From the NCBI GenBank assembly GCA_005885025.1, contig VAYC01000067.1:12134-25057 (forward strand): a DNA stretch of 12,924 nucleotides, read 5' to 3'. Positions 1 to 7,216 of the stretch are shown here, one piece after another (position 1 is the first letter of the stretch; each line of letters starts with the position of its first letter). A program made the translations under genes and the position numbers. A model generated the notes under the pieces. That model was not told where the DNA came from. It made no database searches and saw nothing but the letters and a program-made list of their open reading frames with translations. The stretch is from Actinomycetota bacterium (lineage in GTDB: Bacteria > Actinomycetota > UBA4738).

Positions 1-620
1 CCGTGATGCGGCTGGCTCCGGTAATCGAGGGGACCATCCGGTTGGGAGATCGGGACATCACATACTGGTCGACCCGAGGTCGCCGGGAGGCGGGGATCAG
101 CTATATCCCTGAGGACCGGCAGGAGATGGGGCTGATCCTCCCGTCGCCGCGCTGGGAGAACACCATGCTCGGACGCCAGACGCAGCAACCCTTCGTCCGG
201 GGGGTGTGGGTCGACGTGAACGGTGCGCGGGAGCGGACCCGCCACGTCGTGGAGGAGTTTCGAGTGGTGACGCCGAGCGTCGACGTGGCGGCTTACGCCC
301 TGTCCGGGGGGAACCAGCAGAAGCTCATCGTAGGGAGGGAGATGACTGCCGGCCCGCTCGTCTTGATCGCGGCCCAGCCCACACGGGGCATCGACGTCGG
401 GGCTCAGGCCGCGGTGTGGGACCAGATCCGTCGAGCTCGGAAGCTGGGCCTCGGTGTGCTGCTCATCTCTGCCGATCTCGAGGAGCTCATCGGGCTGTCG
501 GACACCCTGTACGTGATCTTCCGAGGCCGGCTCGTCGCACAGCTCGACCCCCAGACGGTCACCCCCGAGGAACTCGGCTCCTACATGACCGGAGCGCACC
601 TGGAGGCCGCCGAGCAATGA
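1..620 (+). CDS. Nucleoside/simple-sugar ABC importer ATP-binding subunit (NupO/YufO type), C-terminal half, 5' truncated
   Basis: The gene enters from upstream; reading frame 3 is open from the window edge, so the visible first Met is not the start. What is seen is the second nucleotide-binding domain of a double-NBD ATPase. The signature LSGGNQQK is encoded at 300-323, followed by a degenerate Walker B (LIAAQPTRGID, about 363-395) in which the usual Asp-Glu is Ala-Gln, and by ISADLEEL in place of the His switch. Loss of these residues in NBD2 is normal for the BMP-dependent nucleoside importers, where NBD1 hydrolyses ATP. The stop overlaps the next ATG by 4 bp (ATGA at 617-620), so the subunit is translationally coupled to its permease. 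The periplasmic-binding lipoprotein (BMP/Med family) is expected upstream, outside the window. Nucleoside as substrate is inferred from family and from the nearby deoC. Confidence 0.93.
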   Translation, partial: VMRLAPVIEGTIRLGDRDITYWSTRGRREAGISYIPEDRQEMGLILPSPRWENTMLGRQTQQPFVRGVWVDVNGARERTRHVVEEFRVVTPSVDVAAYALSGGNQQKLIVGREMTAGPLVLIAAQPTRGIDVGAQAAVWDQIRRARKLGLGVLLISADLEELIGLSDTLYVIFRGRLVAQLDPQTVTPEELGSYMTGAHLEAAEQ

Positions 621-1744
621 GGGTCCGCCGGATCCTCATCGCTTTGTTGGCCCCAGTGTCGGCCCTGGTACTGGCCGTGGTGACCTCCTCGGTGGCGGTC
701 CTGCTGATCCACCAGAGCCCAATTACCACCTTCAGACTCATGGCACAGTTCGGAGTCCGAACGGACTCCCTGATCTACGCTGCGAACGCGGCGATCCCCC
801 TGTTCGTCTCGGGGATGGCCGTAGCCATCGGCTTCAAGATGGGACTGTTCAACATCGGCGTCGAGGGCCAGTACACTCTGGCCGCGCTGCTCGCCGCGTA
901 CGTGGGAGCGGTGACGCCCGTTCCAGGTGTCATCCGGATCGCGCTGATCCTGATCGTGGCGATGGTCGTGGGGGCCGGATGGGCCAGCATCGCCGCAGCC
1001 CTGAAGATCACCCGGGGCGTGCACGAAGTGATCTCGACGATCATGCTGAACTTCATCGCGTTCGGTGTCACTTCGTACCTGCTGGCCCACCTCCTCAAGC
1101 AGCACAACCGGGTTGGTGACTTCGTCATCAAGACGAAGGAGATTCCGCAGTCCGGGCTGATCCCATCGCTGAACGGTCTCCTGCGGGCCCTGGGTGTCCA
1201 TCCGCCCTCCGGCTCGGAGCTCTACGGTTTCCTACCTCTGGCCATCCTCATCGGGGTCGGCTATTACGTGCTTATCTGGCGGACGAGGTTCGGCTACGAC
1301 CTGCGAGCCTCCGGCTACAACCCGGATGCGGCCCGCGTCAGCGGGGTTGATCCCCGGGCGATGGTGATGAAGGTGATGCTCATCTCCGGCGCGATCGCCG
1401 GGCTCGTCGGCATGCCGGACCTGTTCGGGCTGTACCACCGGTACACGATCGACTTCGTCGCCGGGCTCGGATTCACGGGCATCGCCGTGGCCCTGGTCGG
1501 GCGGAACCATCCGGTGGGGATCGCCCTCGCGGCGTTCCTGTTCGGGTTCCTCGATCGATCTGCCCAGATCCTCGACCTGGAGGGGATCCCCAAGGAGATC
1601 ACGATCATCATGCGCGGAGTGATCATCCTCTGCGTGGTGATCGCTTACGAGGTGGTTCGGCGCGTGGTGCAGGCGCAGGAAGTCAGGGCTGCGGCCGAAC
1701 GGATGCGCCAACTGGCCGAGCGGAAGGAGCCGGTGCCCGCGTGA
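617..1744 (+). CDS. Nucleoside ABC transporter permease (NupP/YufP type)
   Basis: A 375-residue polytopic membrane protein of the BPD_transp_2 family. The ATG at 617 is preferred over the long upstream open frame because it overlaps the ATPase stop (ATGA) and has GGAGG at 602-606. A first membrane helix lies at about residues 5-31. The family signature FNIGVEGQ is at 78-85, and RGVHEVISTIMLNFIA at 133-148 is the conserved cytoplasmic loop thought to contact the ATPase. The charged C-terminal tail is cytoplasmic in appearance. It would form a heterodimeric channel with the next gene. Residues upstream of 617 in the same frame are Arg-rich shadow translation of the ATPase gene. Confidence 0.94.
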   Translation: MRVRRILIALLAPVSALVLAVVTSSVAVLLIHQSPITTFRLMAQFGVRTDSLIYAANAAIPLFVSGMAVAIGFKMGLFNIGVEGQYTLAALLAAYVGAVTPVPGVIRIALILIVAMVVGAGWASIAAALKITRGVHEVISTIMLNFIAFGVTSYLLAHLLKQHNRVGDFVIKTKEIPQSGLIPSLNGLLRALGVHPPSGSELYGFLPLAILIGVGYYVLIWRTRFGYDLRASGYNPDAARVSGVDPRAMVMKVMLISGAIAGLVGMPDLFGLYHRYTIDFVAGLGFTGIAVALVGRNHPVGIALAAFLFGFLDRSAQILDLEGIPKEITIIMRGVIILCVVIAYEVVRRVVQAQEVRAAAERMRQLAERKEPVPA

Positions 1745-3021
1745 GCGCCGAGACGACCGAACTTCCCGCGCGCCCCCGGCAGCGACGGCTGGGCCTTGCC
1801 CTGGTTCTCGCTGCGCTCGTCCTGGTGGTGCTCTCCTTCGTCCGGTGGCAGACGGGGGCCAACGACCTGACCTCGAGCGGGACGTTCAGCGCCACGCTGC
1901 GTGTCTCCATGCCCATCCTCCTGGCGGGGTTGGGTGGCCTGTACGCTGAGCGGGCCGGCGTCGTGAACATCGGCCTCGAGGGGATGATGATCCTGGGCAC
2001 CTGGTTCGGGGCCTGGGCCGGCTGGCACTGGGGCCCCTGGGCCGGGGTGCTGATGGGGATGGCTGGGGGAGCGGCCGGTGGGTTCCTCCACGCGGTGGCT
2101 ACCGTGACGTTCGGGATCGATCACATCATCTCCGGGGTGGCCATCAACATCCTGGCGGCTGGCGTGACCAGGTTCCTTTCCGTGATCGCGTACACGAACG
2201 TCCCCGGCGCCGGCATCACCCAGTCCCCTCAGGTGAAGGGCAACATCCCCGACGTGAACCTTCCGGTCCTGGCGGGTGGCCGCGCGTTCGGCGCCAAGAC
2301 GCCGGATGTCTTCGGCTGGATCGAGCGCCAGCACTGGTTCCTGGTCTCCGACGCGGGGTCGCTCCTGAAGGGACTCACCAGCAACGTCTCACTCCTGACG
2401 ATCGCGGCCGTGGCGCTGATCCCCCTGACGTGGTGGGTCCTCTGGCGCAGCGCGTTCGGGCTCAGGCTTCGCTCGGTGGGCGAGCACCCGGTGGCCGCAG
2501 AGTCGCTGGGAGTGCCCGTGTACACGATGAAATACGTGGCCGTGGTCATTTCCGGGGCCCTGGCCGGTCTGGCGGGGGCCTTCCTCGTGTTCGAAGAAGC
2601 GGGGATCTATCGAGAGGGTCAGACCGCCGGTCGCGGGTTCATCGCGCTGGCCGCGTTGATCTTCGGGAACTGGCGGCCTCTCGGCGTGGGGGCTGGAGCA
2701 GGCCTGTTCGGCTATGCCGACGCGCTCCAGCTCAGGTCGAACTCGTCCATCCTCGCGCTGCTCTTGTTCGTGTCGATCGCCATGGCCGCGGCCTGTGGGT
2801 GGCTGCTCGTTCGCAAGCGAACGGGCCCGGCCCTGGCCGTTGCGGTGCTCGCTGGACTGATCTTCTGGTGGCACGCCACCGCCACCAAGGTGGCGAACGA
2901 ATGGATCGCGATCACGCCTTACGTCGTCACGCTGGCGGTACTGGCTATGGCGGCACAGCGGCTGAGGCCGCCCGCGGCGGACGGTCGCCGATATCGGAAG
3001 GGGCAGGTCGAGACTCTCTGA
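1741..3021 (+). CDS. Nucleoside ABC transporter permease, long form (NupQ/YufQ type)
   Basis: A 426-residue permease of the same family and the second half of the transporter pore. It starts with GTG at 1741 inside the preceding stop (GTGA, 4-bp overlap), with AAGGAG at 1724-1729. Family motifs are VVNIGLEG at residues 74-81 and IDHIISGVAINILA at 126-139. It is about 100 residues longer than B. subtilis NupQ (roughly 320 residues, from memory). One extra segment lies in the middle (around residues 155-210), and extra hydrophobic helices lie near the C-terminus before the conserved PYVVTLAVL stretch. Long versions of this subunit are, as far as I recall, usual in Actinobacteria, so this is probably a lineage trait and not a fusion. 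It is the last gene of the transporter operon. Confidence 0.93.
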   Translation: MSAETTELPARPRQRRLGLALVLAALVLVVLSFVRWQTGANDLTSSGTFSATLRVSMPILLAGLGGLYAERAGVVNIGLEGMMILGTWFGAWAGWHWGPWAGVLMGMAGGAAGGFLHAVATVTFGIDHIISGVAINILAAGVTRFLSVIAYTNVPGAGITQSPQVKGNIPDVNLPVLAGGRAFGAKTPDVFGWIERQHWFLVSDAGSLLKGLTSNVSLLTIAAVALIPLTWWVLWRSAFGLRLRSVGEHPVAAESLGVPVYTMKYVAVVISGALAGLAGAFLVFEEAGIYREGQTAGRGFIALAALIFGNWRPLGVGAGAGLFGYADALQLRSNSSILALLLFVSIAMAAACGWLLVRKRTGPALAVAVLAGLIFWWHATATKVANEWIAITPYVVTLAVLAMAAQRLRPPAADGRRYRKGQVETL

Positions 3022-3058
3022 GCGAGGGGATCGGGAGTCGAAGCAAACGAGCTGACGT

Positions 3059-3736
3059 CTAGCCGACGATGGCCACGCTCGAACTCGTGCCGAGCAAATC
3101 GGCGCCGGCCTCGAGCAGGGCCTGGGCCTCTTCCAGCGAGTTGATCCCGCCTGACGCCTTCACCTTCATGCGGCCCTTCGACAGCCGCACGAGGTTTGCG
3201 ACCAGCCTCGGCGTGGCCTCACCGCCGCCGTTCCCGCTCGAGTTCTTCAGGTAGCTGACGCCGGCGTCGGCGCACAGCTCGACGGCGAGGGCGAGTTCGT
3301 GTTTGGTGAGCATGCCCGCCTCGAGGATCGCCTTGACCGGCGCACGGTCCGCGGCCTTGACGATGGCCGCGAGGTGCTGGCGGTACGCCACGTCCATCTC
3401 GGACTTGAGCCACCCCACCTTGGTCATCACGTCGATCTCTTCGGCGCCGGCCTGTCGCGCCTCCGAGGCCGCCCGGGCCACGGTGGCGGTGGTGTCGCCG
3501 CCCACGGGGAAATCGAGGGCCGTCCCGATCCTGACCGGGAACCCCCGGAGGGTTCGGACCGCGAGCGGAAGCCAGATGGGGTTGACCACCGCCGCGTGGA
3601 AGCCGTGCTCGATGCATTCGGCCAGCAGCTGTTCGATGTCGGCCCGAGTGGCGTCCGCGCGCAGGTTGGTGTGCTGGATGTGGGTGGCCACATCCACCGC
3701 AGGGTTCCTCGTCACCTGTGCCACCGCTTCGCTCAT
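3059..3736 (-). CDS. deoC: Deoxyribose-phosphate aldolase
   Basis: A 225-residue class I aldolase of the DeoC family. It cleaves 2-deoxyribose 5-phosphate to glyceraldehyde 3-phosphate and acetaldehyde, the last step of deoxynucleoside breakdown. Visible active-site residues are the Schiff-base Lys164 in SYLKNSSG, the second Lys193 in KVKASGGI, and Asp102 in EEIDVM. The N-terminal HTNL (22-25) and the phosphate-loop GTSSSVAIVG at the end are also typical. It is divergent: the usual KTSTG is KNSSG and the usual MVINIGALK is VMTKVGWLK. The ATG at 3736 is supported by a purine-rich SD (GAGAGGGGGG, 3747-3756 on the complement) about 9-10 nt upstream. It converges on the nucleoside transporter, with 37 bp between stops. 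It probably lies in one transcription unit with the gene starting at 4632, 122 bp upstream. Confidence 0.92.
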   Translation of the reverse strand: MSEAVAQVTRNPAVDVATHIQHTNLRADATRADIEQLLAECIEHGFHAAVVNPIWLPLAVRTLRGFPVRIGTALDFPVGGDTTATVARAASEARQAGAEEIDVMTKVGWLKSEMDVAYRQHLAAIVKAADRAPVKAILEAGMLTKHELALAVELCADAGVSYLKNSSGNGGGEATPRLVANLVRLSKGRMKVKASGGINSLEEAQALLEAGADLLGTSSSVAIVG

Positions 3737-3745
3737 GCCGAAATG

Positions 3746-3756
3746 TCCCCCCTCTC
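3746..3756 (-). promoter_or_regulatory. Strong Shine-Dalgarno of deoC
   Basis: On the complement the sequence reads GAGAGGGGGGA, ending 9 nt before the deoC ATG. It fixes that start. It also contrasts with the leaderless-looking gene starts elsewhere in the window, which suggests deoC is translated from a longer (operon) mRNA. No TANNNT box at leaderless spacing precedes this ATG. Confidence 0.7.
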
Positions 3757-3858
3757 GTTATCGGCCGCGGCGGGCCTCACCTTGGGGGGTCGGCTGGGTG
3801 AAATCTGGATCCGAACCGGGATGCCGGGCGCCGGCCGCCTGCCTCGTAGCGGGGCAGC

Positions 3859-4632
3859 TCAGGCCACGATCGGGGTTAGCTCGGCGATGGTGCAGGTTCC
3901 GCGCCATCGCTTGATGGCCTCTTCGGGTGGTCCGTGTCTGTCCCTCCGCCGGTCGGCAAGGAGCTTGGCCGCGTCCTCCCACTCCGGGCCTTCCAGGAGC
4001 CGGGCAGCCGCATGGAACCGCCCCAGCGAAGTGTCGCGGTACTTTCGCCGCGTGATCACCACGAGATCGTTCGAGTCTGGCAGTCCGGGGACGGACTGCT
4101 CGTCCAGACTGGGCTCCCTCGAGGAGAGGACGTAGATCTTCCCGCCGCGGTACACGAACCACGCGGGGATGGCCACGTCGCGTCCCTGGTATTCGACGCC
4201 GATCCAGGCCACATCCGATTTCTTCAGCCCGTCGTCCACCTCTTTGGGCAGCTTGTCGGGTGCCGCCTGGAGCACCACCTGAAACTCGGTCTGCCCCAGG
4301 ATCTCTCCCGACAGGAGGAACGAAGCCAGGTAGATGCCAATCTCCTCGAACACCGCGTCCTCCACGACATCCTCGAACCTGGTGAGGTCCATCGAGCCGA
4401 GGAAGTGACGGGCGGCCGGTCCGATCTCGTGGATGACCTTCCCCGAGGGAGCCACGAGCTGGACCTGCTCCTCGATGTAGCCGGTAGGGGCCTTCCAATC
4501 GCGGACGACCACGAAGGGGAGGGCTCGGGCCGGGATGGACAGGAGATAGACCAGGCCTTCGGCCGCGTCGCCCTCGGCCGCCCTCTGCCTGACGTCGAGC
4601 ACGTTGGCGAAGATCAGCTCTCCTGCTGGCAT
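3859..4632 (-). CDS. Uncharacterised protein with flavin-reductase/PNPOx-like split-barrel C-terminal half
   Basis: A 257-residue soluble protein with no signal peptide or membrane helix. Residues about 139-230 (VAWIGVEYQGRDVAIPAWFV..GGKIYVLS..EQSVPGLPDSNDLVVITRRK..) look like the FMN-binding split barrel of the PNPOx-like superfamily, where a beta-strand pair is followed by a short helix and a basic strand. The N-terminal 130 residues resemble nothing I can name. They include LSIPARALPFVVVRDWK, and an acidic helical stretch (ARHFLGSMDLTRFEDVVEDAVFEE). The ATG at 4632 has no SD but a TATCCT box 8 nt upstream, so the mRNA is probably leaderless. deoC follows on the same strand after 122 bp. 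The fold assignment is by eye, so a cofactor-free or F420-binding member is equally possible. Confidence 0.72.
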   Translation of the reverse strand: MPAGELIFANVLDVRQRAAEGDAAEGLVYLLSIPARALPFVVVRDWKAPTGYIEEQVQLVAPSGKVIHEIGPAARHFLGSMDLTRFEDVVEDAVFEEIGIYLASFLLSGEILGQTEFQVVLQAAPDKLPKEVDDGLKKSDVAWIGVEYQGRDVAIPAWFVYRGGKIYVLSSREPSLDEQSVPGLPDSNDLVVITRRKYRDTSLGRFHAAARLLEGPEWEDAAKLLADRRRDRHGPPEEAIKRWRGTCTIAELTPIVA

Positions 4633-4640
4633 CGGCCGGG

Positions 4641-4646
4641 AGGATA
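4641..4646 (-). promoter_or_regulatory. -10 element (TATCCT), probable leaderless start of the 4632 gene
   Basis: On the complement, TATCCT is followed by 8 nt and then the ATG at 4632-4630. This matches the TANNNT pattern seen before other genes here. No purine-rich SD lies between them, and I see no convincing -35 hexamer. Confidence 0.55.
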
Positions 4647-4703
4647 GTGGAAGCGGGCGGTCCCCGGCGACCTGGGCACCTTGCCTGAGGTGATTCGTCC
4701 GGT

Positions 4704-4709
4704 TAGCGT
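4704..4709 (+). promoter_or_regulatory. Possible -10 element (TAGCGT) before the 4720 membrane protein
   Basis: TAGCGT lies 10 nt before the ATG at 4720, which would give a leader of only a few nucleotides. The spacing is longer than at the clear leaderless starts, and the hexamer is weak. It would form a divergent promoter pair with the TATCCT box at 4641-4646 on the other strand. Confidence 0.3.
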
Positions 4710-4719
4710 GCCGGCGGGG

Positions 4720-5472
4720 ATGGAGACTTCGAGCGAAGGATCTACCGATCTGGCCGTCCCTGCGGCGCCGCCGGGCCGCCGAGGGCCACAGCTGCAAGCT
4801 CGGGCCGGTGGCCCCGTCAAGCGCATCTCGGACGGTGCGGCCGGGTTCGCCCTCAGCGGGCTCTCGACGATGGAGGTCATCAGCCTGGCCGTGGCCTACA
4901 TCTCCGTGATGGGCTTCCTGTGGATGAGCGGTACCGTGAGGCCGGAACGACTCGTGACGAACGCCGGATTCCGCAGCGCGTGGTTCATCGTGGCCCTGGC
5001 TCTCCTCCGGCCGGTGACGTGGATCCCGTACGCGCTTTTGTTCGTGGCGTTTCGCCAACTCATCGAAGCGGTGCTCGACGGTTCAAGGCCCCCCATCCGC
5101 AACGCGGTGGCGCACCTGCTCACCATCGGCTCCCTGGCGGGCGCGCTGTGGCTCCTGACGCTGGTGGTGGAGGGCGTCGTTTCGGCGGTCCTTTCGGGCC
5201 TCGCGTTCCTGACCGGCAGCGGTTCGCTCTCGACCCTGGGTGAGTTCCGCGGCGATTGGAGCCTCGCCCGCGCCGCCGGCGTGTTTGCGATCGTTCTGGT
5301 GGTTCGGCTGGTCGTCCCGCCCCTCGACCGGGATCTCGGACTGTCCAGGGACCCCGTCCTGTGGTTCGGAAGCGGGAGCCGAGGGCGGTTCGACCGGATC
5401 GCGTTCCTCGCGGTGCTCGCGGGGTCGCTGCTGTTGGTTGGGATCGGGGCTTTCCTAGCCGGGTCCGGCTGA
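4720..5472 (+). CDS. Unrecognised multi-pass membrane protein
   Basis: A 250-residue protein of no family I recognise. It has a polar, Pro/Ala/Arg-rich cytoplasmic-looking N-terminus (1-45). Hydrophobic segments follow at about 51-70, 87-115, 129-164 (long enough for two helices), 183-200 and 226-248. Polar links contain RPERLVTNAGFRS and PPLDRDLGLSRD. The amphipathic stretch FRQLIEAVLDGSRPP lies between the second and third segments. The open frame extends up to a TTG at 4681. ATG 4720 is the first ATG, and GTG 4690 or 4708 are possible. Hydrophobic periodicity supports this frame over the long Arg-rich open frame on the opposite strand. It converges on the zincin gene with only 10 bp between stops. 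No function can be assigned. Confidence 0.75.
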   Translation: METSSEGSTDLAVPAAPPGRRGPQLQARAGGPVKRISDGAAGFALSGLSTMEVISLAVAYISVMGFLWMSGTVRPERLVTNAGFRSAWFIVALALLRPVTWIPYALLFVAFRQLIEAVLDGSRPPIRNAVAHLLTIGSLAGALWLLTLVVEGVVSAVLSGLAFLTGSGSLSTLGEFRGDWSLARAAGVFAIVLVVRLVVPPLDRDLGLSRDPVLWFGSGSRGRFDRIAFLAVLAGSLLLVGIGAFLAGSG

Positions 5473-5482
5473 CGTCGTAGCT

Positions 5483-6673
5483 CTACGCCATCCGAGCGAG
5501 CCACAGCGTCGGCTCTTCGAGCTCCGGAAGCGAGGGCAGTGCTTCGGCCGACTCCCACATCCGCGCCAGGGTGGCCTCGCCAGTCAGGGACGTGACGCGC
5601 TCGCAGAACTCCCTCCCCAAGCGATATTGCTCCCGCTTCATCTCCAGGCCGATCAGGCGCTCGAGCGCCTGGTCCCCTGGGCGACCTTCCCGGTAGCGGC
5701 GCAGCGCCTCTTCGATCTGCGGATACGTCGAGAGCATCTTCCGGCCGAGTGACTCCATGACGTGGTCGCCGTAGCCCTCCGCGGCGGCCATGAAGGCCTG
5801 CACCCGGCCGATCCGCAGCCGTTGCTCCGGATCGGAGGCCTGGCCGAACAGGTCGTTCATGCCCTCGAACGCTTTGGAGAGGGCCTCGGGGTCCGACAGA
5901 TCCAAGGACTCCAGCCGCTGCTCGAGGCCCGACAGGTCGAGCTCGGCATGGTCGACCAGGTCCCGAACCACTCCCAGGAAGTGGTCGCGGACCCAAGGCC
6001 TGGCGAATTCGAATCGATGGGTCACCTCGTGCAGCGACACCCAGGCGCGGAACTCGCGCCCGTCCAGACTCCACTCGTTCTCGAACCGTGCCATGTTCGG
6101 GACCACGAAATACAGGCTGCCGCCGGGACGGGGGACCGCCAGGTCGAACTGCCCCAACACCCGCTGGCCGAGGTAACCGAGTACCCCACCCACCTGGGCG
6201 CCCAAGAGGAGCGGCACCATCCTCTGCATCACCATCTCCATGAGCTCACCGCTCCCGCCACCCGCTGGCAGGGGCGCCGGGGGTGTGCCGGGCTGGTCGG
6301 CCATGGCCTTGCTGAGGCGGGTCGCCACCGGCTCGATCAGGTCCCGTAGCCCTCTCGCGTTCGCCTCGACCCAGTCGGTCCGGCGGAACGCTTCGACCGT
6401 GGCGACGTCAGGGGGCGAAGGAAGTCCCGTGAAGTCGGCCACGGCGAGCTCCGCCACCCGAACGGTATCTGCGAGTCCCGCTCGATCCTGTTCGGTGGGC
6501 CGGGGGTCCTCCACTCCCCAGGAGGCCACGGCGATGCCGACCTGTCGGGCAAGCTCCCAGTTGACCGGGCCGGTCCCAGACAGGAGGACCCGCTGGATCT
6601 CCCTGAACAGGGGAACCTCGCCCAGAACGTCTCCCAGGGGAATCTCGGGGGGCTCGTCGCCGAATCCGGCCAT
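5483..6673 (-). CDS. DUF2342 zincin (putative zinc-dependent metalloprotease)
   Basis: A 396-residue protein matching the DUF2342 / zincin_2 family, common in Actinobacteria and sometimes labelled F420-biosynthesis-associated. The HExxH zinc motif is seen as LHEVTHRFEF, with HEVTH at residues 215-219. A second conserved block, MAAAEGYGDHVMESLG (about 296-310), may supply a third ligand through Glu299 (inference from gluzincin logic). The N-terminal VNWELARQVGIAVAS and the RRTDWVEANARGL block (97-109) are also family-like. There is no signal peptide, so it is probably cytoplasmic. A GTG at 6676 directly precedes the ATG. ATG 6673 is chosen because TACAAT lies exactly 7 nt upstream, the leaderless spacing seen elsewhere. 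It is divergent from moaE. Substrate is unknown, and proteolytic activity of this family is, to my knowledge, largely inferred. Confidence 0.9.
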   Translation of the reverse strand: MAGFGDEPPEIPLGDVLGEVPLFREIQRVLLSGTGPVNWELARQVGIAVASWGVEDPRPTEQDRAGLADTVRVAELAVADFTGLPSPPDVATVEAFRRTDWVEANARGLRDLIEPVATRLSKAMADQPGTPPAPLPAGGGSGELMEMVMQRMVPLLLGAQVGGVLGYLGQRVLGQFDLAVPRPGGSLYFVVPNMARFENEWSLDGREFRAWVSLHEVTHRFEFARPWVRDHFLGVVRDLVDHAELDLSGLEQRLESLDLSDPEALSKAFEGMNDLFGQASDPEQRLRIGRVQAFMAAAEGYGDHVMESLGRKMLSTYPQIEEALRRYREGRPGDQALERLIGLEMKREQYRLGREFCERVTSLTGEATLARMWESAEALPSLPELEEPTLWLARMA

Positions 6674-6680
6674 CACAGCA

Positions 6681-6686
6681 ATTGTA
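6681..6686 (-). promoter_or_regulatory. -10 element (TACAAT), leaderless start of the zincin gene
   Basis: On the complement, TACAAT is followed by 7 nt (TGCTGTG) and then the ATG at 6673. The spacing puts the transcription start on or next to the A of ATG. No SD is present. It forms a divergent promoter pair with TAGAAT at 6744-6749. Confidence 0.65.
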
Positions 6687-6743
6687 GGCAGCCCTGCCCT
6701 TGTACCCCACGGCCCTGCGGGCTTCGTACCTGGAGGCCGTGTC

Positions 6744-6749
6744 TAGAAT
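6744..6749 (+). promoter_or_regulatory. -10 element (TAGAAT), leaderless start of moaE
   Basis: TAGAAT, then 7 nt (CGGCGAG), then ATG at 6757. This is good agreement with TANNNT and the same spacing as the zincin promoter on the other strand. It decides the moaE start against in-frame codons further upstream. It probably drives moaE-mreB and possibly the genes beyond. Confidence 0.65.
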
Positions 6750-6756
6750 CGGCGAG

Positions 6757-7182
6757 ATGAAGGACGATCTCCTGGTACGGGTCGCGGACAGTCCGCTCGA
6801 GCCAATGGCTGCCCTCGCCTTCGTCGCTCATCCGGGTGCCGGTGGGACGGTGCTGTTCGCCGGTACGGTTCGAGATCATTCGGCGGCGGGCCAGGTGTCG
6901 GCGCTGGACTACGAGGCTTGGGAGGAGCAGGTCGAGGGGCGGCTCCTGGCGATCGGCGAGGAGATGATGGCCCGCTGGCCCCTGTGCAAGGTGGCACTGC
7001 TCCACCGGACCGGCCACCTCGAGGTCGGAGAGATCTCCGTCCTGGTGTGTTGCTCGGCACCCCACCGGAGTGAAGCCTTCGAAGCGGCCCGTCAGGGGAT
7101 CGAGCGGATCAAGGAAAGCGTCCCCATCTGGAAGAAGGAGCGGCTGGCCACCGGCGAGGCCCAGTGGGTGATGGGGCCCTGA
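6757..7182 (+). CDS. moaE: Molybdopterin synthase catalytic subunit
   Basis: A 141-residue MoaE. With thiocarboxylated MoaD it converts cyclic pyranopterin monophosphate to molybdopterin in the cytoplasm. Motifs seen: GTVRDH at 36-41, LDYEAW at 50-55, the basic HR pair at 103-104, Lys119, and VPIWKKE at 122-128. Lys119 and Lys126 match the two catalytically important lysines of E. coli MoaE in both motif and number. The length is normal when the ATG at 6757 is used. No moaD or other molybdenum-cofactor gene is visible, so the partner must lie elsewhere. mreB begins 30 bp downstream in the same frame, linked by two mini-ORFs. Confidence 0.95.
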   Translation: MKDDLLVRVADSPLEPMAALAFVAHPGAGGTVLFAGTVRDHSAAGQVSALDYEAWEEQVEGRLLAIGEEMMARWPLCKVALLHRTGHLEVGEISVLVCCSAPHRSEAFEAARQGIERIKESVPIWKKERLATGEAQWVMGP

Positions 7183-7216
7183 TGCCGCGTCCGGCCGGAT
7201 GACGCCCTCTTCATGA
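7182..7216 (+). other. Two overlapping mini-ORFs bridging moaE and mreB
   Basis: The moaE stop overlaps an ATG (TGATG, 7180-7184) that opens MPRPAG and stops at 7200-7202. That stop overlaps a second ATG (ATGA, 7199-7202) that opens MTPSS and stops at 7214-7216, overlapping the mreB ATG (ATGA, 7213-7216). All coordinates were read directly. The arrangement could let a terminating ribosome step from moaE to mreB by serial reinitiation across a gap that has no SD sequence. Alternatively it may be coincidence. Confidence 0.35.

Noticed and set aside
357..395. Missing Walker B Asp/Glu in the ABC ATPase as a possible defect
   Set aside because: The LIAAQPTRG form is the normal state of the second NBD in BMP/NupO-type importers, so it is not a mutation.
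3800..3830. tRNA-like T-arm on the minus strand (GGTTCGGATCC)
   Set aside because: The T loop lacks A58, the T stem mismatches beyond two pairs, and no anticodon or acceptor arm can be drawn.
3823..3835. GCCGG-GCG-CCGGC hairpin between the 4632 gene and deoC
   Set aside because: Only 5 bp, with no T tract on either strand. It is not convincing as a terminator or riboswitch in such GC-rich sequence.
5476..5487. Inverted repeat CGTAG-CT-CTACG between convergent stops
   Set aside because: A 5-bp stem with a 2-nt loop and no T tract is too weak for a bidirectional terminator call.
4896..6074. Long open frame on the minus strand, 392 codons
   Set aside because: It overlaps two supported genes, and its translation is Arg/Pro/Gly-rich with no hydrophobic pattern or motif, which is typical antisense shadow in GC-rich DNA.
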